Shown: positions 1-7,832 of the stretch, in pieces | How positions within the stretch are numbered: the first letter of the stretch is position 1 | How the letters are laid out: the number at the start of each line of letters is the position of its first letter | Source: Prevotellaceae bacterium | GTDB lineage: Bacteria; Bacteroidota; Bacteroidia; Bacteroidales; Paludibacteraceae | DNA: 64,000 nucleotides | NCBI GenBank assembly: GCA_031271815.1 | Contig: JAISVA010000007.1 | Coordinates: forward strand, 38,726 to 102,725 | Direction of reading: 5' to 3' | Notes under the pieces: generated by a model | What the model saw: the letters and a program-made list of their open reading frames with translations, nothing else | Told to the model about the DNA's origin: nothing | Database searches by the model: none | Made by a program: the position numbers and the translations under genes

Positions 1-1814
1 TTAACCACCTGCTGCTTCAGATCCTTTCCGGTATTCAGCCCTACGGTTGTTTCGCTTTGGGACAATTGCGGCTGAAGGGAAAAACCGACATTGTAATTAA
101 ACTTGGAATGTTTTCCCTGTAAGTTGGTCTCAATCTGATGCGTGTTATACCGGTTTTTTACTTTGTTGCTTAACGTGTCAATGTAAATTTCACTTTCCTC
201 CTCATCGTAAACAAACGCGCTTGATGCCGAATTCCGCTGTTGAAACGTATACCGGAATTGCAGACGGTAGTTAGTAGAGAGCGGCTCCGTATATGATCCT
301 TGCAAACGATAGGTAAGCCCGTTGTTATTTTTGTCTGTATACCGGTTGAGCAACGACAGGCTGTCTATTTCCTCCGATTCATTATAAAAACGTTCTTCCG
401 AACCGGAATGGCTGTCCGATTCGTTATTCCTGTAATCCATACGGGCAGAGAGGGAAAAATTCCGTCCTTTTTTATTCAGCTTGCGGGTATATTGCAGGTT
501 TCCGCCGAAAGCCGTATTCTCCCCATTTGCAGAAGTATTTGATATGTTGTAGTTTATCGGTTTCCGCAAGTTATTTGCGGTGTGCGAGCTTCCTTCTCTT
601 AACGATTTGGTGCGTGCATATGTCAGGTTAGGACGAAAAGTAACAGTCGTCATCGAATCAGGCTTCCATTCCAGGCGAAAATTAACCCCAATATTATCAC
701 TTTTTCTTCGTGAAGAGGAGGTATCGGCACGATAAGAAGAACCTGTTTGCAGGAATGTTTCCGTATCGCGCTTCATCCTTGCATCGTTGTCCGAATGTCC
801 GTATTGGACATTTCCTCCCAATTCTACCTTGTCGTAATTCTGTGCAAAAGTGACTCCCAATGTGCTTGACGAAGTGACGCCCGCACCGGCATTTCCTCCT
901 CCCCGCATTCTTCCTCCGGAATTTTCAGATTCGGAATCGCTAAGTTCGGAAAAACCCTGATTATTGGTATTATTAGTTGAAGCAATGACCGAAAGGCTGG
1001 AATTCTCCTGAAAGCGGTTAATCGTTCCGCCGGCTTCGTATCGCAGCTTGTCTTCCATACCGTTTATTTTACTTCCCGCTCCGGCAAGCACATTTCCGAG
1101 CCAGCCCTGCTTCATTCCCTTTTTTACGGAAAGATCGAGCACGGTTTCATCCTCATCATCGTCCATTCCCGTCAAGCGTGCATTATCGCTTTGCCGGTCG
1201 TATGTTTTTACCTTCTCTACCATATTGGCAGGCAAATTTTTCAAAGCCATCTGCGGATCGTCGGTAAAGAATTCCTTTCCGTCCACCATAATTTTTTTGA
1301 TCTCTTTTCCGTTGACGAAAAGTTTTCCGTCTTCATTGATTTCGGCTCCCGGCAGTTTTTTTACCAACTCTTCCAATGCGGCTCCATCGGCAACCCGGAA
1401 AGCGGTAGCATTGAATATGGTTGTGTCTTCGCTTACCACCACCGGAACCGCCTCAGCCACAATGACCGTCTCTTCCAGCAGAACGGCATCCATATTGAGC
1501 GTAACTCTTCCGAGATTGATATTTTCGGATTTTATATTAATCTTTTTATCAATGGTTTCATATCCAACAAAAGACAATCGCAGGAAATAATCGCCCGGCG
1601 TTATGTCCGAAGAAATCGAAAAACTTCCATCGGTTTCGGTAATGGTTCCACGGAGATAGACACTGTCGGGCAACGAAAAGAGCTGGATATTTGCATACGG
1701 CATTGGAAGGTGCTCTTCTCCATCTAAAATTTTCCCGGATATGGAAATTGTGTTATGCTGCGCAAATGCAATGATTGGAAGAAAAAACAACAGGGATAAA
1801 AATATTTTTCTCAT
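1..1814 (-). CDS. Outer-membrane beta-barrel receptor with carboxypeptidase-like N-terminal domain (partial)
   Basis: The 3' part is cut by the window edge; about 604 codons are present and the frame is open to base 1. It starts at ATG 1812-1814 with a signal peptide ending near AFAQ. Residues about 22-105 look like a CarboxypepD_reg (CNA-B type) beta sandwich containing GTITETDGSFSI and LRLSFVGYETI. A plug-like segment follows (LEELVKKLPGAEINEDGK, VDGKEFFTDDP), then a long repetitive beta-strand region. This order is typical of the Bacteroidota 'outer membrane beta-barrel' relatives of TonB-dependent receptors, probably inserted in the outer membrane. No SusD partner is visible downstream inside the window, so the substrate is unknown. 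Several open frames on the opposite strand are shadows. Confidence 0.85.
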   Translation of the reverse strand, partial: MRKIFLSLLFFLPIIAFAQHNTISISGKILDGEEHLPMPYANIQLFSLPDSVYLRGTITETDGSFSISSDITPGDYFLRLSFVGYETIDKKINIKSENINLGRVTLNMDAVLLEETVIVAEAVPVVVSEDTTIFNATAFRVADGAALEELVKKLPGAEINEDGKLFVNGKEIKKIMVDGKEFFTDDPQMALKNLPANMVEKVKTYDRQSDNARLTGMDDDEDETVLDLSVKKGMKQGWLGNVLAGAGSKINGMEDKLRYEAGGTINRFQENSSLSVIASTNNTNNQGFSELSDSESENSGGRMRGGGNAGAGVTSSSTLGVTFAQNYDKVELGGNVQYGHSDNDARMKRDTETFLQTGSSYRADTSSSRRKSDNIGVNFRLEWKPDSMTTVTFRPNLTYARTKSLREGSSHTANNLRKPINYNISNTSANGENTAFGGNLQYTRKLNKKGRNFSLSARMDYRNNESDSHSGSEERFYNESEEIDSLSLLNRYTDKNNNGLTYRLQGSYTEPLSTNYRLQFRYTFQQRNSASSAFVYDEEESEIYIDTLSNKVKNRYNTHQIETNLQGKHSKFNYNVGFSLQPQLSQSETTVGLNTGKDLKQQVV

Positions 1815-1840
1815 TTGATAAAAAGATGAAAGAAAAAAGA

Positions 1841-1945
1841 CATTTGTTTTAGTTAAATAGGATTTTAATTCTACGCTGCTTCAATGTTATCCTTTCGGGT
1901 GATATATAGAGCAGGATGAAATCCTACTCAATTAAACGACATTGA
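1841..1945. repeat. Short inverted-repeat element upstream of the receptor gene
   Basis: This gap carries imperfect terminal inverted repeats: the left end contains TTTAGTTAAATAGGAT and the right end ATCCTACTCAATTAAACG. A second copy with the same AAACGACATTG right end lies at 61861-61977. An inner ATCCTTTCGGGTGAT hairpin is present. It has no coding capacity. It is probably a small non-autonomous element that could also act as the receptor's 5' leader. Confidence 0.45.
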
Positions 1946-1989
1946 ATGTTAATTATTTGATTTATGTATCTTTTTTCATAAATAAAAAT

Positions 1990-2544
1990 TTAAAAATTAA
2001 ATGAAAAGCCGAATGAAGAAATCCTGCCGCTGCCGTCTCTGAACAAGGTAGTCAGCCCGTAATAATAGCTTGCATTGATACTGAATGCGTTAGCCAAACG
2101 AATAGAGGTTCCTGCCGTCAATCCGGCTTGACTTGTGTTGAGTTTGCCTGCACTGTTATTATTATCGGACGAATGTAAAATTTGCTCGTAACGAACGCCT
2201 CCAAAAATATTCATACCGATAAGTTTTTCTTGAAAAAGCTGGTATCCAACCGTAACGGGAACGGCGAGAGAAGTCGTTTTAACGTGATAGTTATTTGAAT
2301 ATTTGTATTCGCCCCATTTCACGCTGATTTCAGGTTTGATGTATGCTTTTTCCTTATAAAAATAGTGAACGTATCCGGTTCCTGCAAATCCGGAATAGCT
2401 TGTTCGTCCATCTATGCTGTGAAGCTCCACACCACCGTGGGCATTTCGCAATAGTTGTTGTATAATCTCCTGTGATGTAGGACTTTTTGCATATAATCCA
2501 AACGAAAACAGACATGCGGCGATGAGTAGTATTTTTTTTGTCAT
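1990..2544 (-). CDS. Small outer-membrane beta-barrel protein (porin-like, unknown role)
   Basis: The protein has 184 residues with a clear signal peptide (MTKKILLIAACLFSFGLYA). Alternating hydrophobic/polar strands follow, and the C-terminus FGFSFNF ends in phenylalanine, the usual signal for insertion by the BAM complex. The length and strand pattern (AGLTAGTSIRLANAFSINAS and similar) fit an 8-stranded OmpW/OmpX or 'porin family' barrel. No enzymatic motif is seen. It is a single gene; the gap to the next gene upstream is about 80 bases. Family assignment rests on topology only. Confidence 0.7.
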   Translation of the reverse strand: MTKKILLIAACLFSFGLYAKSPTSQEIIQQLLRNAHGGVELHSIDGRTSYSGFAGTGYVHYFYKEKAYIKPEISVKWGEYKYSNNYHVKTTSLAVPVTVGYQLFQEKLIGMNIFGGVRYEQILHSSDNNNSAGKLNTSQAGLTAGTSIRLANAFSINASYYYGLTTLFRDGSGRISSFGFSFNF

Positions 2545-2625
2545 TTCTTTTAAATAGATAAAAAAACATCTTCAATCCGGAAATCCAAATTGAAGATGCT
2601 TTTTACCATATATTTGGAAAAACTA

Positions 2626-3084
2626 TTATTGTTCGATTTCATCCGGGAATGCTGCTTTCCAAGCGTTGAAACCTCCCATTAACAGGTTTGAATTTACTTT
2701 TCCGTAGCCAAGACCGGAAATACGCCCGGCAACTACATTATCAAGCATCATGCCTCCATACATGTATATCGGTTTACTTTTATCGGGAAAAAATGCCATT
2801 ACCTCCTGTGCAAATTCGCCATTATCTGTATTTACAGCAGTTGCCGGAATATTTACTGCACCTGGAACGTGTCCATTGGCAAAATCTTCAGCCGAACGGA
2901 AGTCCAAAATCTGCGCACTTTCAAAACCGCCATGTTCATCAATAAATTCTTTAAAACCTTCGGCAGTTCTTACCATATTAAAATCCGGCAATTCTTCTTC
3001 GCCATTACCACTCTTGCAAGAGTTAACCGAAAAAACCAACGCCGAAGCGAATAAAAGTAAAAAAAACGATTTGAATGTCTTCAT
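2626..3084 (-). CDS. Rhodanese-like lipoprotein lacking the catalytic cysteine
   Basis: The protein has 152 residues. A lipoprotein signal peptide ends in SVNSC (Cys23), so it should be lipidated. Residues about 45-148 have the rhodanese fold: ILDFRSAEDFANGHVPGAVN matches the CH2A region (DxRxxxExxxGHIPGA) and MGGFNAWKAA the C-terminal helix. The active-site loop normally reads YCxxGxR, but here it is IYMYGGMM (residues 106-113) with no cysteine. Sulfur transfer by the usual mechanism is therefore unlikely; a binding or structural role is inferred. It stands alone between a small barrel protein and mrp. Confidence 0.85.
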   Translation of the reverse strand: MKTFKSFFLLLFASALVFSVNSCKSGNGEEELPDFNMVRTAEGFKEFIDEHGGFESAQILDFRSAEDFANGHVPGAVNIPATAVNTDNGEFAQEVMAFFPDKSKPIYMYGGMMLDNVVAGRISGLGYGKVNSNLLMGGFNAWKAAFPDEIEQ

Positions 3085-3169
3085 TGTAAAAATCCTCCTT
3101 ATTATATAATATTATTGTGATATTTTTTTGCTAACTGCAAATATATTAAACTTTTCATTACCGAAAAAT

Positions 3170-4291
3170 TTATTTATGTTTATTTTTTTTCAATGTTTCT
3201 ACTTTTTGTGTTTCGGGCAGCGTTTTGTTACGGATTTTTACTTGCTCGACCACCTTTCGGGCAAGAGCAGCAAATGCCTGTCCGGTTATGCTTTCGGGAT
3301 TGCAGGCTACCGGAACGCCGTTGTCGCCTCCCTCGCGGATGCTTTGAACAATCGGGATTTGTCCCAGCAAAGGAATGTGTAACTCTTCTGCCAAGTTCTT
3401 ACCTCCTTCTTTTCCAAAGATATAATATTTATTTTCGGGCAATTCGGCCGGAGTAAACCACGACATATTTTCAACCAGTCCGAGTACCGGCACGTTTACC
3501 TTGTCGCCGGTAAACATGCTGATTCCTTTGCGGGCATCGGCAAGGGCGACTTCCTGCGGAGTGGTAACCACAACGGCGCCTGTTATTGCCAGCGTTTGTA
3601 CCATCGTGAGGTGAATATCGCTTGTTCCCGGCGGGAGGTCGATAACGAAGAAATCCAGTTCGTCCCAGTTGGCATCTGTAATCAGCTGCTTGAGCGCATT
3701 GCTCGCCATTCCACCGCGCCAAAGGATGGCGCTTTTCGGGTCAACAAAAAAACCGATAGAGAGCATTTTTACACCGTATTTTTCTTCGGGACGGATTAGG
3801 TTACGGTCGCCCACCGGCTCCAGATAAGGTCGCGCATCTTCCAGTCCGAACATTTTGGGAACCGACGGGCCAAAAATATCGGCATCCAGCAATCCTACCT
3901 TATAGCCCGCAAGCGCCAGCGCTACGGCGAGATTAGACGAAACGGTCGATTTGCCCACCCCACCCTTTCCGGACGAAACGGCAATGATATTTTCCACCTG
4001 CGGAAGGGCTTTTCCGGGCGCTTTCGGGATTTCATTTTTGAAACGAATCGAGATATTCCCCTTGATTTCAGCATCGGCGCCGGCATACATCAGGACAGCT
4101 TGCTCAGCCGCTTTTACTAAAGACTTTGCAAACGGGTCGTTGGGTTTGTCGAAAACGAGGGAAAATGAAATTTTGTTTCCGTCGATGCGGATGTCGTCAT
4201 CAACCATTCCGGCGGAAACAATGTCGGTGCCCGTACCGGGGTAGCGGACGTGCTTAAGTGCATCGAGGATAAGTTGGGGGTAAAATGTCAT
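3170..4291 (-). CDS. mrp: Mrp/ApbC/NBP35-family P-loop ATPase, Fe-S cluster carrier
   Basis: The protein has 373 residues. The N-terminal ~90 residues form the MIP18/DUF59 domain (ILDALKHVRYPGTGTDIV). The deviant Walker A motif of Mrp/MinD ATPases is GKGGVGKS at residues 108-115, and FFVIDLPPGTSD is the Walker B/switch region. These proteins bind and transfer Fe-S clusters in the cytosol. The C-terminal CxxC of many homologues is absent: the region reads MSWFTPAELPENKYYIFGKE, which I recall as usual for Bacteroidales. It lies downstream of ddl on the same strand, with a palindromic element filling the gap. A purine-rich GGGAGG from that element lies about 10 bases before the start codon. Confidence 0.93.
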   Translation of the reverse strand: MTFYPQLILDALKHVRYPGTGTDIVSAGMVDDDIRIDGNKISFSLVFDKPNDPFAKSLVKAAEQAVLMYAGADAEIKGNISIRFKNEIPKAPGKALPQVENIIAVSSGKGGVGKSTVSSNLAVALALAGYKVGLLDADIFGPSVPKMFGLEDARPYLEPVGDRNLIRPEEKYGVKMLSIGFFVDPKSAILWRGGMASNALKQLITDANWDELDFFVIDLPPGTSDIHLTMVQTLAITGAVVVTTPQEVALADARKGISMFTGDKVNVPVLGLVENMSWFTPAELPENKYYIFGKEGGKNLAEELHIPLLGQIPIVQSIREGGDNGVPVACNPESITGQAFAALARKVVEQVKIRNKTLPETQKVETLKKNKHK

Positions 4292-4299
4292 AAGATTAA

Positions 4300-4463
4300 A
4301 ACCTCCCCCGGCCCCTTCAAAGGAGGGGGAGAGGAGCGTATTTTATTATTGGTTAATATTGGAAAATTTCAAATTGTAAAAAACTTCTTACTCTTCATTC
4401 AAATTATCAAAAACCTTCAAACCTTAGTCTCTCCCCCTCCTTTGGAGGGGGTTGGGAGGAGGT
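4300..4463. repeat. REP-like inverted-repeat pair between ddl and mrp
   Basis: The left arm 4300-4336 and right arm about 4425-4463 are near-reverse complements. Both contain a CTTTGGAGGGGG-type core, and about 88 bases of AT-rich sequence separate them. Each arm is itself partly self-complementary (CCCCTTCAAAGGAGGGG). This is the architecture of a REPIN or small non-autonomous element. The right arm is translated as the end of Ddl and the left arm abuts the mrp start. Confidence 0.8.
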
Positions 4464-5421
4464 CTATCACTTCATCCATCACCTGCTCCATACTCATCCC
4501 AGCAGCATTTACCTGTTGCGGGATGAAGCTTGTCGCGGTCATTCCCGGATTGGTATTTACTTCCAACAGATAAATTGTTCCGTCCGGGGCGATGATGTAA
4601 TCCACGCGAATAATTCCTTTGGCTCCGATAATATCGTAGATAGCGGAGGTCTGCTGCTGTATTTTTTTTGTCCGCTCGTCCGGCAGGCGGGCAGGGGTGA
4701 TTTCTTTTACCTGCCCGTTATACTTGGCATCAAAGTCGAAAAATTCGTTTTCGCTGACGACTTCGGTAACGGGCAGTACCGTCTTTTTACCTTTCGTCTT
4801 GTAGATGCCGCAGGTTACTTCTGTTCCCTGCAGGAAACTTTCCATAATGACTTCATCGCCTTCGGTGAAAGCCAGTTCGATAGCCGGGAGTACCTGTTCT
4901 GCGCTTTTTACCTTTGTTACGCCGAAACTGCTTCCGCCTGCATTGGGTTTGATAAAGCAGGGAAGCCCTAATTTTTCGACAACTTCTTCGGCTGAGATGG
5001 TTTCTTCCCGGCGAAGCAGTATGGATTTCGCCACGTTGATACCGAATGTTTTGAGGTAATTGTTACAGACGAATTTATTGAAAGTCAATGCCGCAGCAAG
5101 AACGCCGCAGCAGGAGTACGGAATTTCGAGCATATCGAAATAGCCCTGCAGCTTTCCGTCTTCGCCCGGCATTCCGTGAATGGTGATGTAGGCAAAGTCG
5201 AACGTGATTTTCCGGTTATTATAAATGAAACCGAAATCGTTTTTATCAATCGCAATTTTTTTGCCTTCACACTCCACCGTCCATTCTTTCCCGATAATGG
5301 TTACAATATAAAGCCTATACTTTTCTTTATTGATGAATGAATAAATTCCGGCGGCGCTTTTTAGCGAAACGACTACTTCCGACTGATTGCCGCCGGCAAC
5401 AATTGCTATGTTTTTTTTCAT
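4417..5421 (-). CDS. ddl: D-alanine--D-alanine ligase
   Basis: The protein has 334 residues from ATG 5419-5421 (MKKNIAIVAGG). The longer reading from 5490 is rejected because a good promoter lies between the two starts. ATP-grasp features include the glycine-rich loop KPNAGGSSFGV, EVIMESFLQGTEVTCGI, and the metal/substrate site LEVNTNPGMTATSFIPQQ. It makes the D-Ala-D-Ala dipeptide of peptidoglycan precursors in the cytosol. The last residues (LLPTPSKGGGETKV) are encoded by the right arm of a REP-like repeat, so the native C-terminus has been replaced or extended. This part is unlikely to be catalytic. mrp follows on the same strand. Confidence 0.95.
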   Translation of the reverse strand: MKKNIAIVAGGNQSEVVVSLKSAAGIYSFINKEKYRLYIVTIIGKEWTVECEGKKIAIDKNDFGFIYNNRKITFDFAYITIHGMPGEDGKLQGYFDMLEIPYSCCGVLAAALTFNKFVCNNYLKTFGINVAKSILLRREETISAEEVVEKLGLPCFIKPNAGGSSFGVTKVKSAEQVLPAIELAFTEGDEVIMESFLQGTEVTCGIYKTKGKKTVLPVTEVVSENEFFDFDAKYNGQVKEITPARLPDERTKKIQQQTSAIYDIIGAKGIIRVDYIIAPDGTIYLLEVNTNPGMTATSFIPQQVNAAGMSMEQVMDEVIDLLPTPSKGGGETKV

Positions 5422-5445
5422 TTTTGTACGAATATTATGTTGCCG

Positions 5446-5475
5446 CAAAAGTATGGATTTTTTAGATTGTTTCAA
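5446..5475 (-). promoter_or_regulatory. Bacteroidota-type promoter of ddl
   Basis: On the minus strand, TTGA (-33) and TACTTTTG (-7) are separated by 18 bases. This matches the TTTG/TAnnTTTG consensus of Bacteroidota housekeeping sigma. The -7 box lies about 25 bases before the chosen ddl start and downstream of the longer alternative start, which decides the start codon. Confidence 0.65.
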
Positions 5476-5771
5476 TGATTTTTTCGTCAAAATGAAATTT
5501 TATGTTTTTGAATGTCAATAAAAAATCCATTCCGGTCAAGCCGTCTGCAAAATACAATACCTGTGGTCAAATATCTATTACATTCATTTCAAAATTGACC
5601 GGATCCTTGCCAAACAAGCTGAATTTAAGAATTTTCAGCAGCTTTGAATTTACGCCGCCAACTCGTATTCTTTTGTTTTTTTCATCTGACTTTTTCTTTT
5701 AAAGTTTCTCTCCTGCAAATATAAAAATAGTTATACCTGTCCACAATTATCAAGTCAATGAATTTTATAAA

Positions 5772-5815
5772 CGCAAAGAACACAAAAGTTTATATTCACT
5801 TTTGTGTTCTTTGCG
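5772..5815. repeat. Perfect 18-bp hairpin in the 433-bp gap between ddl and the L,D-transpeptidase
   Basis: CGCAAAGAACACAAAAGT (5772-5789) and its exact reverse complement (5798-5815) flank an 8-base loop. It could serve as a bidirectional terminator but lacks a clean T-run. The motif belongs to the general class of 'cacgaag/cacaaag' hairpins seen elsewhere in the window (43.6 kb). No gene is seen in the rest of the gap (5422-5854). Confidence 0.7.
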
Positions 5816-5854
5816 CTTTCGTATTTATTATCTCTATCGCAAAATAGAATATTT

Positions 5855-6889
5855 TCAATCAAATACAACAACAACCGTCTGATCAGTTTCTCCCCAATCG
5901 TCATAAATAAATTTGGCGTGTGAAGTAACTGTCCTTACACACTCGTGCGAGCGGGGAATAGTGCCGAGAGTCGGGCTCGTTTCGATCATCGGAGCATCCA
6001 CATGGTTTGTAGGAACACCATGTATGTGCGCGCCGCCTGAGAAACGGTTGGCGTATGGCGCATATCCTGCCAATTCGCTTGATCCATCTACGGTATAAAG
6101 CATTTTATATTTCTTTTCCTGGATCAGGAAAATACCGAGTGGCGTCACATAGTCGTAAGGCGCCCTGTGCATTCCGGTGGTTGCCTTGACCTGGCTTCTT
6201 ACCAGCCATTTTGAGCCCACTTTTTCGAGCGTGGCGATATTTTGATTTACCCGGTCAACAAAGATCACTTTATTGAAAACAACACCGTCATTAAGGATTT
6301 TGACAAATTTTCGTGGCGCCATCCATTCTCTTCCCGAATAAGCGGAATAAACGGGCTTAACTTTGATGTAATTTCCTTCGTGACCTGTAACTTTCACCAG
6401 GATTCCGTCTCCGCCGTAAAGCACGGGAGTGATTGAGTCGTTCAGCATATAGAGCGGAGTAGAATGATACCGTCTGGTTCCCATCGAGTCACATATTTCA
6501 TCATAATCATTCCGGTGGAAATTTTTCACCGTTTTAGGCGTCCCGTGTATGTATTTGTAATTTTGAAGAATTGCCCATGAGTTAGTTCCCTGCTGCATGG
6601 AATCCAACGATGCCAGACTTTGGCGGATTTTTTCCCATTGAAATTCGCGTGGCGTCTTTTTATTATACATGTAATTATCGGGAAGCGAATCCTTCGTGTA
6701 AAGGAAATCTTTTTCTATTATAACTTCGACTTTTTTATTTCTTTCAGGTTCGATTTCCCTTTTAGGCAGTTCAATGGCTGCAAGTTGATGCTCTGCCGTT
6801 TTTAAGTTTTCATTGTTTTTTGAATGACATGCAAGTAATGTAAAGATGCACATCAGAAACAGGATGTTTTTCCGCGTTAATTTATTCAT
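5855..6889 (-). CDS. L,D-transpeptidase (YkuD family) lipoprotein
   Basis: The protein has 344 residues from ATG 6887-6889 (MNKLTRKN). An upstream in-frame ATG at 6928 would give an implausible N-terminus. The lipobox FTLLAC places the lipidated Cys at residue 21. The C-terminal YkuD domain has GGAHIHGVP and the catalytic segment SHECVRT (family consensus HGCxR), with Cys as nucleophile and Glu in place of the usual Gly. Such enzymes make 3-3 peptidoglycan cross-links or attach proteins to the wall in the periplasm. The middle region is not recognised; an SH3-like part (GDGILVKVTGHEGNYIKVKP) is possible. It stands alone, with another exported protein upstream. Confidence 0.85.
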   Translation of the reverse strand: MNKLTRKNILFLMCIFTLLACHSKNNENLKTAEHQLAAIELPKREIEPERNKKVEVIIEKDFLYTKDSLPDNYMYNKKTPREFQWEKIRQSLASLDSMQQGTNSWAILQNYKYIHGTPKTVKNFHRNDYDEICDSMGTRRYHSTPLYMLNDSITPVLYGGDGILVKVTGHEGNYIKVKPVYSAYSGREWMAPRKFVKILNDGVVFNKVIFVDRVNQNIATLEKVGSKWLVRSQVKATTGMHRAPYDYVTPLGIFLIQEKKYKMLYTVDGSSELAGYAPYANRFSGGAHIHGVPTNHVDAPMIETSPTLGTIPRSHECVRTVTSHAKFIYDDWGETDQTVVVVFD

Positions 6890-6975
6890 GAATAAAAAGT
6901 ATTTGAAATGAAGTATTCTTTTTATCAATTATAACACGCCGGAATGTCGGATTGTTTTAACCGCAACCGGAAATC

Positions 6976-7686
6976 TTACTTATATTCTTCTATTTCGATC
7001 AAATACCATTTTTTATTGATCCGGATGAAATTAAAAAGCTGTGCGGCTTTTCCGTTTCTGAATACATGTATTTGCCTGTTGGGAGCCTGATTGTTGGAAT
7101 TGAAAATACACAAGGAAGGGAAAATGGCGGTAAAATCCAACGAATTCCATTCGCGGGGCATTAATAATTTATTTTCCGGCTCACTGTCGTGGCGTTTGGG
7201 TGAATTGTAAATGCGGGAAGGGAAAGGGAAAATGGTGTGCTTCATTTGAAAAGATTCATCGTTGGAATATTGCGTCAGGAAATTTAAAAATTCTGCCTCC
7301 TGCAACTGCTGAATATTTTCGTTTTTAGATGAAATAAGTTTCCAGTTTTTATTTCGCTGTTCAAAAACATAGCTCGCTGCTACGTCTTTGCCGAATTGAA
7401 AAATTGAAACTATGGGAGAAGGGAACTGCATAATTGCATTCAACGAATCGGCGCAAATCACGGGAATATGATTGCGCGAAAGAAATGTAACGGGATGGTA
7501 AGATGCTTTGTTTTTAACCGTATTATTGTCGGTTTTCAAAGGAAACTGAACGTAGTTGAATTGTGTTTCGGGGTCCCGGAGAAAATCAATAAAAAAGTCT
7601 GAAAAGTTCTGTTGTCCCACAAGCGCAGAACAACTTATCAGCCAAACGGTGATAATAAAAAGAACCCTATTTTTGTTTTTCAGCAT
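6976..7686 (-). CDS. Exported protein resembling DUF4348
   Basis: The protein has 236 residues. It has a hydrophobic N-terminal segment (VLFIITVWLISCSALVGQ) that could be a signal peptide or, through Cys20 after LIS, a lipoprotein signal. FSDFFIDFLRDPETQFNYVQFPL and KWYLIEIEEY at the end recall Bacteroidales DUF4348 proteins. No catalytic residues are recognised. It precedes the L,D-transpeptidase gene on the same strand (gap 86), so joint transcription is possible. The function is unknown. Confidence 0.6.
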   Translation of the reverse strand: MLKNKNRVLFIITVWLISCSALVGQQNFSDFFIDFLRDPETQFNYVQFPLKTDNNTVKNKASYHPVTFLSRNHIPVICADSLNAIMQFPSPIVSIFQFGKDVAASYVFEQRNKNWKLISSKNENIQQLQEAEFLNFLTQYSNDESFQMKHTIFPFPSRIYNSPKRHDSEPENKLLMPREWNSLDFTAIFPSLCIFNSNNQAPNRQIHVFRNGKAAQLFNFIRINKKWYLIEIEEYK

Positions 7687-7711
7687 ATCAGACTTAAAGA
7701 ATAAAAATTAA

Positions 7712-7801
7712 ACCACAATGAACGCCTTATTCTTTACGCAATGAGCGCAATGTTTTTTATCATTTACGTTCTTTGAGTCAAAACATTGCGTTCATTGCGG
7801 T
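7712..7801. repeat. Inverted repeat in the gap downstream of the 7.8-8.8 kb gene
   Basis: ACCACAATGAACGC (7712-7725) pairs with GCGTTCATTGCGGT (7788-7801), 13 of 14 positions. An inner GCAATG/CATTGC pairing is also present. It is non-coding and probably a member of the window's hairpin repeats. Confidence 0.55.
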
Positions 7802-7832
7802 TAGATTTGCATCTTTTATGAAATTTTATTTT

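Noticed and set aside
300..1727. Open frames on the plus strand (300-542, 1048-1590, 1191-1727)
   Set aside because: They are antisense to the partial receptor gene, whose translation has a signal peptide and recognisable domains; the plus-strand products have none.
5502..5702. 66-residue plus-strand open frame
   Set aside because: Low-complexity product, no start context, in an AT-rich gap upstream of ddl; no family resemblance.
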